Assembly: GCA_900016865.1 (NCBI GenBank)
Contig: FIZI01000016.1
Coordinates: 1 to 45,303 of the forward strand
Length of the DNA stretch: 45,303 nucleotides
Direction: 5' to 3'
Origin: an uncultured Clostridia bacterium
GTDB taxonomy: Bacteria; Bacillota; DTU014
Position numbers and translations under genes: made by a program. Numbering within the stretch: the stretch's first letter is position 1; every line of letters begins with the position of its first letter. The notes under the pieces were generated by a model, which ran no database searches, was not told the DNA's origin, and saw only the letters and a list, made by a program, of their open reading frames with translations. Of this stretch, positions 19,506 through 27,682 are shown piece by piece.

Positions 19506-20237
19506 ATGAAGAGATGTTCTTCGGCATGGCTCTTTCGCGTGTTGTGCTTCTGCCTGGTGCTCCTGATCGCATCGATCGGAATAGGCGATCACATGCTTGC
19601 GCAGAGGCGGACACTCTACTGGGGCACCACCGGCCAAGATGTCAGGGATGTTCAGTACAGGCTGAGGCAGTGGGGATACTACGACGGGCTAATCGATGGC
19701 TACTTCGGTGCATCCACGAGCGCGGCCGTGCGTGACTTCCAGGCCAAGAACGGCTTGGCTGTCGACGGGATTGTCGGCCCTCAAACATGGCAGGCACTTG
19801 GGTTGTGGACAGGGCCCGTGACAGGTTCCACGGCATCGGGGTCGTCTCCACCAGCAAACTACAGCTCGACCACGGGCGTCTCTCGCAGCAACGATGTTCA
19901 GTTGCTCGCCCGGCTGATTCACGCAGAAGCGCAGGCCGAGCCCTATCTGGGCAAGGTGGCAGTCGGTGCAGTAGTTCTCAACAGGGTCAATAGCCCGTCG
20001 TTCCCAAACACGCTGTCCGGGGTGATCTATCAGCCTAAAGCCTTTGAGTCAGTGACAAACGGTCGAGTAAACCTCACTCCATCGGAGGAATCTGTCAGGG
20101 CTGCCGTAGACGCATTGAACGGTTGGGACCCCACTTACGGAGCGCTGTACTTCTGGAATCCATACAAGAAGGTCAGTGCTTGGATCTGGTCGAGGCCCAT
20201 CATTACACAAATCGGGCAGCACGTCTTTGGCAGATAA
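19506..20237 (+). CDS. sleB: Spore cortex-lytic enzyme SleB
   Basis: SleB, 243 aa, is a lytic transglycosylase that degrades cortex peptidoglycan during germination. An N-terminal signal segment (about 9-27) is followed by a peptidoglycan-binding domain (about 37-98, 'GTTGQDVRDVQYRLRQWGYY') and the SleB/CwlJ catalytic domain (about 132-243), with the probable catalytic Glu141 in 'RLIHAEAQAEP'. I chose ATG 19506 because AAGGAG lies 10-15 nt upstream; ATG 19476 has no such site. ypeB follows 38 nt later, as in Bacillus. A sigma-G promoter is expected but I could not identify one. Confidence 0.93.
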   Translation: MKRCSSAWLFRVLCFCLVLLIASIGIGDHMLAQRRTLYWGTTGQDVRDVQYRLRQWGYYDGLIDGYFGASTSAAVRDFQAKNGLAVDGIVGPQTWQALGLWTGPVTGSTASGSSPPANYSSTTGVSRSNDVQLLARLIHAEAQAEPYLGKVAVGAVVLNRVNSPSFPNTLSGVIYQPKAFESVTNGRVNLTPSEESVRAAVDALNGWDPTYGALYFWNPYKKVSAWIWSRPIITQIGQHVFGR

Positions 20238-20275
20238 CCGTCGACTCAATCAGCTTGGACAATGGAGGGTTCTCA

Positions 20276-21637
20276 ATGAGGGATAGAACAAGGGTAGTAG
20301 CCGGCGTACTGGCAGTGCTCTTGGCAGCAACTGCGCTTTGGGGTTTCAACCAATATAGCGCCAGAGCACAGCTCGATGTGCACTTGAACAACAGGTACCA
20401 GTACGAGTTTGAGGACCTCATCAGCAGTGTGGAAAACGTCCAGATTGCACTCGGGAAGTGCCTTGTTTCTGGTTCAATGCGGGGGAATATCATACACCTG
20501 ACTGAAGTAGCCCGGTACGCAGAGACTGGGCAATCGAGATTAAGCAACCTCCCTTTGCCTCAGAACTTGCGAAACCGTAGTGCTACCTTTTTGGCCCAGG
20601 TGAGCGACTTCGCTACTGTGTTGGCCCACAAGAACGCGTCAGGTGAGCTCCTTTCAGAGTCAGAACGCAACACTCTGGCAAAGCTTCACACGGAAGCAGG
20701 AGTCTTGGCGAGCAAACTTCATGAGATCGCCAACGAGAACTCCCAAGGAATCAGGTGGGCGAGGCTTCAGGATACTGCTGACGACGAGTTTGAGAAAGCG
20801 TCTCAAGAGATAGGCGGCAAGTTCGTGTCTATAGACAAGCAGATGATGGAATACCCAACACTCATCTACGACGGCCCGTTCTCAGACTCCGTAATTGGAA
20901 GGACGCCCAAGAGCCTCGATGGACCCGAAGTCTCCAGAGATGAAGCGAGAGACAGGGCTACCGCTTGTCTGCGGGGCGCCGGAATCGAGTTTTCGAACCT
21001 CAAGGACTCGGGGACTACTAACGGCAAAATCAAGGCCTACTCCTTTGAAGCAGTGCGCGACAGGGAGTCAGAGCGGGACAACCCAGTCGTGATCGAGGTA
21101 TCAGTGCGAGAGGGAATCATCACATGGTTTACTGACACCCGGCCGGTCAAGGAAGCCAAACTCAAGCGGGACGAAGCAATCCAGCGAGCAGAGGCATTCC
21201 TAGAGCGAATTGGCTATGAGGATATGGAGGCAACGTACTCGTCGATTGAGCTCAATGTAGCTACGATACCGTTCGTGGCAGTCAAGGATGACGTGAGGAT
21301 ATACCCTGACATGGTCAAGGTCAGAGTAGCTCTTGACAATGGCGAGATACTTGGATTTGACGCAGTAGGCTACATAATGAACCATGAAGACGACAGAGTC
21401 ATTCACAAGCCCAAGCTGACGGAGGAGGAAGCTCGAGAGAGAGTCAACACGGAGTTTGACGTTCGCTCGAGTAGACTTGCTGTGATCCCGTCCTTCGCGG
21501 ACGAAGATACTCTTTGTTGGGAATTCATGGGCAAGTACGGCCCTGACGATTACATAGTGTACATCAATGCATTGACAGGGCAGGAGGAGCGGATACTCAA
21601 GGTAATCGATTTGCCTTCAGGACAGTTCACTATGTAA
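20276..21637 (+). CDS. ypeB: Germination protein YpeB
   Basis: YpeB, 453 aa, the inner-membrane partner that stabilises and holds SleB in dormant spores. One N-terminal membrane segment (about 6-24) precedes a helical region and C-terminal PepSY-type repeats from about residue 220, seen as repeated 'SRDEARDRA', 'KRDEAIQRAEAFLERIGY' and 'TEEEARERVN' motifs. ATG 20276 follows GGAGGG; the frame is open further upstream but overlaps sleB. Length matches the Bacillus protein. Confidence 0.93.
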   Translation: MRDRTRVVAGVLAVLLAATALWGFNQYSARAQLDVHLNNRYQYEFEDLISSVENVQIALGKCLVSGSMRGNIIHLTEVARYAETGQSRLSNLPLPQNLRNRSATFLAQVSDFATVLAHKNASGELLSESERNTLAKLHTEAGVLASKLHEIANENSQGIRWARLQDTADDEFEKASQEIGGKFVSIDKQMMEYPTLIYDGPFSDSVIGRTPKSLDGPEVSRDEARDRATACLRGAGIEFSNLKDSGTTNGKIKAYSFEAVRDRESERDNPVVIEVSVREGIITWFTDTRPVKEAKLKRDEAIQRAEAFLERIGYEDMEATYSSIELNVATIPFVAVKDDVRIYPDMVKVRVALDNGEILGFDAVGYIMNHEDDRVIHKPKLTEEEARERVNTEFDVRSSRLAVIPSFADEDTLCWEFMGKYGPDDYIVYINALTGQEERILKVIDLPSGQFTM

Positions 21638-21689
21638 GACGAGCAGCGCACTCTATCCTTGCCGTAGCAGCGTCAAGGCAGGAGAAGGC

Positions 21690-21715
21690 GAAGTGGCGCC
21701 GCTCGGCGCCACTTC
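21690..21715 (+). other. 11-bp hairpin after ypeB without a clear U-tract
   Basis: GAAGTGGCGCC (21690-21700) and GGCGCCACTTC (21705-21715) are perfect inverted repeats with a 4-nt loop (GCTC). No run of T follows. It lies 53 nt after ypeB and 103 nt before the next gene and may act as a weak terminator or an mRNA 3'-end stabiliser. Confidence 0.5.
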
Positions 21716-21817
21716 ACTCGTGTTGACCCCGTTTTGCAGCCAATGCTAGAATAGGCTATAGCCCGCGGGTCCCGCACCCTTGATTAGACTCGTGAAGGCC
21801 GGAAGTGGAGGATTCAA

Positions 21818-23404
21818 ATGGTACAAATAGCTTTTCTCGGCGCGGCTCGGACGGTCACAGGCTCTTGCTACTTAGTAACCACATCCGATGCCAAGATCCT
21901 TGTGGATTGCGGCCTGTTTCAAGGATCGGACGAGGCAGACGATCAAAACCGAGCGCCTTTTCCATTCGACCCAACGGAAATTGACGCGCTTCTCTTGACT
22001 CACGCACACATAGACCACAGCGGCATGATTCCACGTTTGTACAAGTCTGGATTCCGGGGCCCTACGATAGCAACCCACGCTACTGCAGATCTTTGTTCTA
22101 TTATGCTGGCGGACTCGGGCTATATCCAAGAGTCAGAAGCCGAGTGGACCAATAGGAAACGGCGCAGGGCCGGCCGGAAACCGATTGAGCCGCTCTACAC
22201 GCAACGAGATGCAGAGAAGTGCATGTCGAGCTTCAAGGGAGTCGACTACGATAGGCCGTACGAGATCTTGAGCGGGATTGACGCGAGGTTTGTCGACGCA
22301 GGTCACATACTCGGTTCGGCTTCGATCGAGTTGACTGTGCGAGATCAACGCGGGGATGTAAGAATTGCGTTTTCGGGCGATGTGGGGAATACGGATCAAC
22401 CCATCGTCAGAGATCCAATACCCGTCGGCCCAAGCGACTTCACCTTGATCGAATCCACATACGGCGACCGAGACCACGTCGATGAAGAAGGCAGGGCTTC
22501 TGAATTGGAGCGGATTATCGTCGAAACGCTTGATGCCGGGGGCAACATCGTCATCCCTGCATTTGCAGTGGGCCGGACTCAGGACATCTTGTATGAGGTT
22601 CACCGTCTCCAGAGAGAAGGCCGAATCCCTGAGTTTCCGATCTACATCGACAGCCCATTGGCGATATCTGCGACTGAAATATACAGACGGCACCCGGAGT
22701 GTTTTGACAGGGATATGAATGAGCTGCGTGCCGCCGGAGAAAGCCCGTTTGATTTTCCGGGGGTCTCCTATGCGAGACGCACCGAGGAGTCAATTGCTCT
22801 TAATACTGTCAGCGGTGCAATGATCGTGTCTGCCAGCGGGATGGCAAATGCCGGGCGCATCAAGCATCATCTCAAGCATAACCTGTGGCGAGAAGAGTCA
22901 ACCATTCTTTTCGTCGGCTTCCAGGCTGCAGGTACCCTTGGACGTAGGCTTGTTGACGGAGCCAAAACAGTCACACTATTCGGAGAGGAAATAGCAGTGA
23001 ATGCCCGAGTCGAGACGCTACCCGGGTTTTCTGCACATGCGGATCGCAAGGGCCTGCTAAACTGGCTTGAGCATGTCGAGGGGCTGAATAGAGCGTTCAT
23101 AGTGCACGGCGAGGAGTCGCAGTCACTCGCATTCGCAGATTTGGTCAGGAGCAGCCTAGGAATACACGCAGATGTTCCGAACTCGGGCGATACTGTGGAA
23201 CTCGGTCCGGACGGTTCCGTCTCATGGGTGTCCGGAGTAGAGAGGCCTGTTGATGAGCGCATCCGGACTGTGGCTACGCTTCTTGATCAACTCGAGGCTC
23301 GTGCTAGAGTCGCCAAGACTCTGTTGGCAGATGCTCCTTCGTCTCGACTCGACCGCCTTGAGACAGCCCTCAGGGACGCTTTGGCTGCGCTGGATCACCG
23401 CTAG
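21818..23404 (+). CDS. Beta-CASP metallo-beta-lactamase-fold hydrolase
   Basis: 528 aa. Residues 61-70 carry the H-x-H-x-D-H zinc motif ('THAHIDHSGM', His62, His64, Asp66, His67), then 'DAGHILGSASIEL' and 'FSGDVGN' supply further ligands. The beta-CASP part follows with 'IVIPAFAVGRTQDIL', 'SASGMANAGRIKHHL' and 'FSAHADRKGLLNWL'. This is the family often called RNA-specificity-domain MBL exonuclease; nuclease action on RNA is inferred from family. A C-terminal helical tail (about 465-528) is extra. ATG 21818 follows AGTGGAGG. Confidence 0.88.
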   Translation: MVQIAFLGAARTVTGSCYLVTTSDAKILVDCGLFQGSDEADDQNRAPFPFDPTEIDALLLTHAHIDHSGMIPRLYKSGFRGPTIATHATADLCSIMLADSGYIQESEAEWTNRKRRRAGRKPIEPLYTQRDAEKCMSSFKGVDYDRPYEILSGIDARFVDAGHILGSASIELTVRDQRGDVRIAFSGDVGNTDQPIVRDPIPVGPSDFTLIESTYGDRDHVDEEGRASELERIIVETLDAGGNIVIPAFAVGRTQDILYEVHRLQREGRIPEFPIYIDSPLAISATEIYRRHPECFDRDMNELRAAGESPFDFPGVSYARRTEESIALNTVSGAMIVSASGMANAGRIKHHLKHNLWREESTILFVGFQAAGTLGRRLVDGAKTVTLFGEEIAVNARVETLPGFSAHADRKGLLNWLEHVEGLNRAFIVHGEESQSLAFADLVRSSLGIHADVPNSGDTVELGPDGSVSWVSGVERPVDERIRTVATLLDQLEARARVAKTLLADAPSSRLDRLETALRDALAALDHR

Positions 23405-23424
23405 GCACAGTAGGAGGAACGCGC

Positions 23425-24183
23425 ATGGGACAGGATGTATCTCTATTGGTCGCGTTTGGCGGCGGGCTGGCTGCATTCTTGTCGCCTTGCATACTTCCGA
23501 TGATCCCTACTTACCTATTTTTTCTTGCAGGTGAAGGGGCGAGAAGCCCCCAAGCCAAGGATGAGACGGGCGTCGGCAGTTGGTATAGGCGCGGCCTGAT
23601 TGTCAAAGCCGCATTGTTCGTTTTGGGGTTCACAGGCGTTTTCATGTTGTTTGGTGTTGCCGTCGGAGCAATCGGGATGCTTCTTTTTAGGTGGCGGCGA
23701 GTGATAATGTATGTGGCAGGAGCCACAGTCGTCTTGTTTGGATTGTTCGTCCTCGCGCAGGCATTGGTTGAGCGCCGCGGCGAGTTGCTGGAAAAGATGC
23801 CGTTCCTTTATAGGTTGTTTGGATCAACGCAGCCGACGATTGGTCGCTCTCATAGAGGCACATATCTGGGTGCACTGATTATGGGTGTAGCGTTCTCGCT
23901 TGCGTGGGGGCCTTGTGCGGGCCCTGTTGCAGGTGCGATAGCAGCCTATGCTTCAGTCTGGGGAGATGTTGCCAAGGCAGTCCGGCTGTCGATCGCCTTT
24001 TCGGCCGGACTGGGAATACCATTCTTGCTGGCAGCAGTCTTTATTGACCGACTGATGGGGACTATGAGGAAACTTGGCAGACTGACGTTGGTGATCCGTG
24101 TTGCATCCGGGTTATTGCTGGTCATGTTGGGCGTCATTGTGTTTACTGATTCGCTTTGGCGTATAGGCATAGCCTTTATGTGA
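23425..24183 (+). CDS. ccdA: Cytochrome c biogenesis/thiol-reductant transporter CcdA
   Basis: 252 aa polytopic protein with about six membrane segments. The redox cysteines are Cys22 in 'LSPCILP' and Cys164 in 'WGPCAGP', the CcdA/DsbD-beta signature. It passes electrons from cytoplasmic thioredoxin to outward-facing thiol proteins. The next gene encodes such a partner, 33 nt downstream. In B. subtilis CcdA supports both cytochrome c maturation and spore cortex formation via StoA; the surrounding germination genes favour the latter here. ATG 23425 follows AGGAGG. Confidence 0.92.
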   Translation: MGQDVSLLVAFGGGLAAFLSPCILPMIPTYLFFLAGEGARSPQAKDETGVGSWYRRGLIVKAALFVLGFTGVFMLFGVAVGAIGMLLFRWRRVIMYVAGATVVLFGLFVLAQALVERRGELLEKMPFLYRLFGSTQPTIGRSHRGTYLGALIMGVAFSLAWGPCAGPVAGAIAAYASVWGDVAKAVRLSIAFSAGLGIPFLLAAVFIDRLMGTMRKLGRLTLVIRVASGLLLVMLGVIVFTDSLWRIGIAFM

Positions 24184-24216
24184 TTGCATGCTTGGTAGCC
24201 GATGGAGGTGGTATTC

Positions 24217-24807
24217 TTGACTTTTTCGCGTGCTCGGTTTCGTTCAATGGCGCTAGTATGTATGTCTGCATTTATCCTGATTATTATTCCTTTGGCCGGA
24301 TCGGTGGCTCTGGAGGAATCGTCAGATGAGGCGGTTCTAGCAGGCGAGACTTCGGGTGTCGCTGTAATGAGGCAGGTCGGGCTCACACCGGGCGATTTGG
24401 CTCCGGATTTCACTCTGAGTTCAGTCGATGGCAAGAGGGTCAGCCTGTCTGGCTTCCGAGGGCAAAGCCCTGTCCTCTTGAACTTGTGGACCGTATCGTG
24501 CCCATCCTGTCACTATGAACTCGAAGAACTTAAGATCATGTACGACGACTACAAGGGTAGGATGGAGATCCTTTCGGTATCACTCGACAGCTGGTATCCG
24601 GTGTCGTTGATCGAACAAATAGTTAACGACAAAGGGTTACCGTTCACTGTACTTGTGGATGAACGCTCAACTGTAGCGAGCCTCTACAAAGTGTCGTACG
24701 TGCCTGCGAACTACCTCATCGACGAGAGAGGGGTTATTCTTGGAGTCTTTATTGGAGCAATCGATCGCGACCGCATGAAGACCGAGGTGGAGCCTCTATT
24801 GCCATGA
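24217..24807 (+). CDS. Membrane-anchored thioredoxin-like protein (TlpA/StoA/ResA family)
   Basis: 196 aa. An N-terminal anchor or signal segment (about 11-32) is followed by a thioredoxin fold with active-site Cys95-x-x-Cys98 ('SCPSC') and the cis-proline region 'SYVPANYLID'. 'GDLAPDFTLSSVDGK' opens the AhpC/TSA-type domain. TTG 24217 is chosen because ATGGAGGTG (24202-24210) looks like the ribosome-binding site rather than a start. Adjacent ccdA suggests it receives electrons from CcdA. It could be StoA-like (cortex) or ResA-like (cytochrome c); no c-type cytochrome genes are nearby. Confidence 0.87.
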   Translation: MTFSRARFRSMALVCMSAFILIIIPLAGSVALEESSDEAVLAGETSGVAVMRQVGLTPGDLAPDFTLSSVDGKRVSLSGFRGQSPVLLNLWTVSCPSCHYELEELKIMYDDYKGRMEILSVSLDSWYPVSLIEQIVNDKGLPFTVLVDERSTVASLYKVSYVPANYLIDERGVILGVFIGAIDRDRMKTEVEPLLP

Positions 24808-25544
24808 GGAACATTAAAGTGGTGCTCGAGTATGAGGGAACCGCCTACTCGGGTTTCCAGGTTCAGACAAATGCCAAGACAATACAAGAGCAAGTTGAAG
24901 TGGCTCTCAAGGAACTCACAGGCGAGAATATACGGATTGTGGGTAGCGGGCGAACTGATGCAGGAGTTCACGCCAGGGGACAGGTGATCAGCTTTTTCAC
25001 AAATTCGAGGATTCCTGCTGACAGGTTCGCCCCTGCGTTGAACAGCTGTCTGCCCGCAGACATCCGGGCGCTCGAATCAGCCGAGGCAGCCCAGGACTTC
25101 CATGCGCGGTTTTCCGCGAGAGAGAAGACCTACCGTTATCTCATCCTCAACCGCCGGGCACCTTCGGCGCTGTTGCGCAATCTCGCATATTGGATCCCTG
25201 AGAGGCTAGACATTAAGGCCATGGACTTGTGTGCAGAAGAGCTGGTTGGCACACATGACTTCAGGGCCTTTATGTCAACGGGCAGTCTGGTAAAAACAAC
25301 CGTCAGGACTGTGATCGAAAGCAGAGTTCAAAGGCTCGGAGACGAAGGCCTGGTGGAGTTTCGGATCACTGCAAATGGTTTCTTGTACAACATGGTTCGG
25401 ATTATGGCTGGGACACTAATCCAGATCGGCCTAAGAAGGCTGGATCCAGGCGTCATTCGGCAGATGCTCGAGACTGGAAATAGAGACCTCGGCGGTCCGA
25501 CTGCGCCGGCCAGAGGGCTGTATCTAGAGAGTGTGAGGTATTGA
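24804..25544 (+). CDS. truA: tRNA pseudouridine(38-40) synthase TruA
   Basis: 246 aa. Modifies uridines 38, 39 and 40 in the anticodon stem of many tRNAs. The catalytic Asp52 lies in 'GSGRTDAGVHARGQV' and the second conserved block is 'FLYNMVRIMAGTLIQIG' near residue 193. ATG 24804 overlaps the preceding stop as ATGA. In most Bacillota truA follows ecfT directly; here 6.2 kb intervene. Confidence 0.96.
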   Translation: MRNIKVVLEYEGTAYSGFQVQTNAKTIQEQVEVALKELTGENIRIVGSGRTDAGVHARGQVISFFTNSRIPADRFAPALNSCLPADIRALESAEAAQDFHARFSAREKTYRYLILNRRAPSALLRNLAYWIPERLDIKAMDLCAEELVGTHDFRAFMSTGSLVKTTVRTVIESRVQRLGDEGLVEFRITANGFLYNMVRIMAGTLIQIGLRRLDPGVIRQMLETGNRDLGGPTAPARGLYLESVRY

Positions 25545-25832
25545 CTTCGGAGATCCCCTTGGAGCGGCGACCACAGAGTATCCCAGGAGCTTTATGTCGC
25601 ACCGATTGGCTTGACAGGAATTGAGTCCAGGTTGCGCCGCATATATAAGGTCTGATATGCGTATGTGGTCACATGCAAACGATGAGAAAAAATCGCATCT
25701 TATGCTAGATACCGCATACGGATTGAGTATACTATAAGCGCAGCCTCATCCAGTATTTGTCATCGCATCAATCACAACTCAATTCCTGCTCGAAAAACAG
25801 TGACAACGCAAACGGCTCAATCCAAGACTCTC
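25545..25832 (+). other. Non-coding stretch after truA, no gene seen
   Basis: Together with the promoter and leader below, the gap runs 428 nt. This AT-richer part holds no credible coding frame. It contains an inverted repeat CGCATAT (25638-25644) / ATATGCG (25655-25661) with a 10-nt loop and several GCAT/ATGC steps, but no T-run and no convincing promoter. I see no insertion-sequence ends. Confidence 0.6.
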
Positions 25833-25862
25833 TTGACACTTGGTTCCATCGCGTATTAAAAT
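25833..25862 (+). promoter_or_regulatory. Sigma-A type promoter of rplM-rpsI
   Basis: TTGACA (25833-25838) is a perfect -35 and TAAAAT (25857-25862) matches five of six bases of the -10, with an 18-bp spacer. Transcription would start near 25869, leaving a leader of about 104 nt before rplM. It makes rplM-rpsI independent of truA. Confidence 0.8.
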
Positions 25863-25867
25863 GTCGT

Positions 25868-25966
25868 TGTGTCGCTAGATCCGGCTGATTCTTGGTTTTG
25901 AGCCCCGACCAGGTAAGGCTACAGATGAGACACAGTGTTCGCGTATGTACTACGGCTATAGGAGGA
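25868..25966 (+). promoter_or_regulatory. Probable L13 leader RNA
   Basis: The transcript between the promoter and rplM is long for a plain 5' UTR. TGTGTC (25868-25873) can pair with GACACA (25929-25934), enclosing smaller pairings such as CTTGGT with ACCAGG. Bacillota are known to carry an L13-responsive leader in this position (the L13 leader family). Assignment here is by position and partial pairing only. Confidence 0.45.
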
Positions 25967-25972
25967 TCTGAG

Positions 25973-26404
25973 ATGTCCCGTTCGTATATGGCCAAGCCAG
26001 AGGAGGTCGTGCGCAAGTGGTACGTCGTAGATGCATCAGGTCGTACCTTGGGCAGACTAGCCTCCAAGGTCGCGGCTATCCTAAGAGGGAAGCACAAGCC
26101 GACGTACACTCCTCATGTAGATACAGGAGACTACGTTATTGTTGTTAACGCCGACAAGGTCGTCGTGACCGGCAATAAGGCTCGAGATAAGGTCTACTAC
26201 CACCACACGCAGTATCCTGGTGGGTTGAGATCCATAACATTCGAAGACTTGATGAAGAAGAGTCCTGAGAGAGTCATTGAGCGAGCTGTTCGTGGGATGC
26301 TGCCGCGCAATCGGCTGGGTAGATCCATGATTAAGAAGCTCAAGGTATACGCATCTCCGGACCATCCGCACCAGGCTCAGAAGCCTGAGATTCTAGAGGT
26401 CTGA
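25973..26404 (+). CDS. rplM: 50S ribosomal protein L13
   Basis: L13, 143 aa, an early 23S rRNA binder. '[19 protein letters not shown]' and '[19 protein letters not shown]' (about residues 108-126) are diagnostic. ATG 25973 follows ATAGGAGG by 8 nt and gives a normal length; upstream in-frame starts lie in the leader. Confidence 0.96.
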   Translation: MSRSYMAKPEEVVRKWYVVDASGRTLGRLASKVAAILRGKHKPTYTPHVDTGDYVIVVNADKVVVTGNKARDKVYYHHTQYPGGLRSITFEDLMKKSPERVIERAVRGMLPRNRLGRSMIKKLKVYASPDHPHQAQKPEILEV

Positions 26405-26423
26405 GGCGAAGGGAGGAGAGATC

Positions 26424-26816
26424 GTGCCGACAATGCAGTATGCCGCAACAGGTCGAAGGAAGTGCTCGGTTGCTCGAGTCAGGCTAATGCCTGGGCAGGG
26501 CAATGTCATCATAAACGGCAGAGAGATGTCTGAGTACCTTGGGAGCAAGGTGCTTGAGATCATTGTCCGCCAGCCGCTAGTTGCAACAGGTACAGAAGGC
26601 AAGTTTGACGTCTATGCCAATGTCAAGGGTGGCGGAACCACCGGTCAGGCAGGCGCCATCAGACACGGTATCGCCCGGGCCTTGTTGGAGGTAGACCCCG
26701 AGTTCCGTCCTGTTCTCAAAAAAGCCGGCTACCTCACTAGAGATCCGCGCATGAAGGAACGCCGCAAGTACGGGCTCAAGAAGGCAAGGAAGGCTCCGCA
26801 ATTCTCCAAGCGTTAA
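26424..26816 (+). CDS. rpsI: 30S ribosomal protein S9
   Basis: S9, 130 aa. Its C-terminal '[12 protein letters not shown]' reaches the P-site tRNA. '[17 protein letters not shown]' near the N-terminus and '[20 protein letters not shown]' (about residues 70-89) are family signatures. GTG 26424 follows AGGGAGGAG. It is co-transcribed with rplM and ends at a terminator. Confidence 0.97.
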   Translation: MPTMQYAATGRRKCSVARVRLMPGQGNVIINGREMSEYLGSKVLEIIVRQPLVATGTEGKFDVYANVKGGGTTGQAGAIRHGIARALLEVDPEFRPVLKKAGYLTRDPRMKERRKYGLKKARKAPQFSKR

Positions 26817-26886
26817 GGCCTGCTGCTTGCGTAGAGCTCTTGGCTCGTGGATTGAGTGCTATCGTCCAATGACGTTTCGAGTATTT

Positions 26887-26921
26887 GAGGAGATCGTCAC
26901 GTTTGAACGGTCTCCTCTTTT
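26887..26921 (+). terminator. Intrinsic terminator after rpsI
   Basis: GAGGAGATCG (26887-26896) pairs with CGGTCTCCTC (26908-26917), with one G-U pair, around an 11-nt loop, followed by TTTT (26918-26921). It closes the rplM-rpsI unit. Confidence 0.9.
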
Positions 26922-26948
26922 GTTTGCTTCTGCAATCTCGGGTACAAT
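26920..26948 (+). promoter_or_regulatory. Weak candidate promoter for the methyltransferase gene
   Basis: TACAAT (26943-26948) is a good -10. At 17 bp upstream stands TTGTTT (26920-26925), a poor -35 that overlaps the terminator tail. The position, about 44 nt before the GTG start, is plausible. Confidence 0.4.
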
Positions 26949-26991
26949 ACGAGTTGGGCACTTAGAGGAGGAGAGCAGGAGATGATGCCAG

Positions 26992-27621
26992 GTGTTTAGC
27001 GAACGCGAAGTCGACCACTACTACTCAGAACGCCCCTTGGTGAAAGAGAACTTCCGCACAACGTCGCTCCTAGTCGGCGAGATACCGCTTACTTTCGTCA
27101 CAAGCTCCGGTGTATTCTCCAAATCCCGGGTGGATCGCGGAACTGCGCTTCTTGTCCGGTGCATTGAGGTTTATGACGGCGAGCAGGTGCTTGACTTGGG
27201 TTGCGGTTATGGCGCTGTAGGCATTGCAGCGGCGCGGATGGCCCCAGGCTGTACTGTAACAATGGTGGATATCAACAGCCGTGCAGTTGAGTTGGCCAGA
27301 AGAAACGCTGAACTCAATCGGGTAGACAACGTCGAGGTAGTGCATGGGAACGGATTTGACGCGGTGAAGGGGCGGCGGTTCCATCGGATTCTTACCAATC
27401 CTCCATACAGAGCCGGGAAAAAACTCGTATACACCTGGCTTGAGCAGTCGCTCGATCACCTTTACCCAGGAGGCGCTCTGTATGTCGTTGGGCAGAGAAA
27501 GCAGGGCATACTGAGCCTGAGAGATCGTCTGGCTGAGATATTTGGTTCAGTGGATACTCTCGCTATAGAGGGAGGTTACAGAGTCCTTCGCAGCCGAAAG
27601 GCGACGGTGCAGTCGCCTTGA
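26992..27621 (+). CDS. Class I SAM-dependent methyltransferase (RsmC/YbxB-like)
   Basis: 209 aa. SAM-binding motif I is 'VLDLGCGYGAVGIAA' (residues 66-80) and motif IV is 'NPPY' (136-139), typical of N-methylation of the exocyclic amine of guanine or adenine in rRNA, as in RsmC. The opening 'HYYSERPLVKEN' is typical of the small RsmC-like group. The exact substrate is not known. GTG 26992 is the only reasonable start; AGGAGA lies about 10 nt upstream. A methyltransferase gene also lies after rpsI in B. subtilis (ybaJ). Confidence 0.85.
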   Translation: MFSEREVDHYYSERPLVKENFRTTSLLVGEIPLTFVTSSGVFSKSRVDRGTALLVRCIEVYDGEQVLDLGCGYGAVGIAAARMAPGCTVTMVDINSRAVELARRNAELNRVDNVEVVHGNGFDAVKGRRFHRILTNPPYRAGKKLVYTWLEQSLDHLYPGGALYVVGQRKQGILSLRDRLAEIFGSVDTLAIEGGYRVLRSRKATVQSP

Positions 27622-27650
27622 GTATGTGTATGGATGCCTGAACATACGTT
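27620..27650 (+). promoter_or_regulatory. Possible sigma-E-like promoter before the amidase gene
   Basis: GAGTATG (27620-27626), a 16-bp spacer, and CATACGTT (27643-27650) resemble the mother-cell sigma-E pattern (ATA-centred -35 and CATA-type -10). It lies 33 nt before the chosen GTG start. cwlD of B. subtilis is transcribed by sporulation sigma factors, which makes this plausible, but the match is partial and the spacer slightly long. Confidence 0.3.
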
Positions 27651-27682
27651 TTATTGGAGGCACACAGGGGAGGGTATGTCAG

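Noticed and set aside
20123-20275. A longer ypeB start upstream at 20123.
   Set aside because: It would overlap sleB for over 100 nt; ATG 20276 has GGAGGG and matches the family N-terminus.
25638-25661. CGCATAT/ATATGCG as a terminator of truA.
   Set aside because: The stem is short and AT-rich, and no T-run follows.
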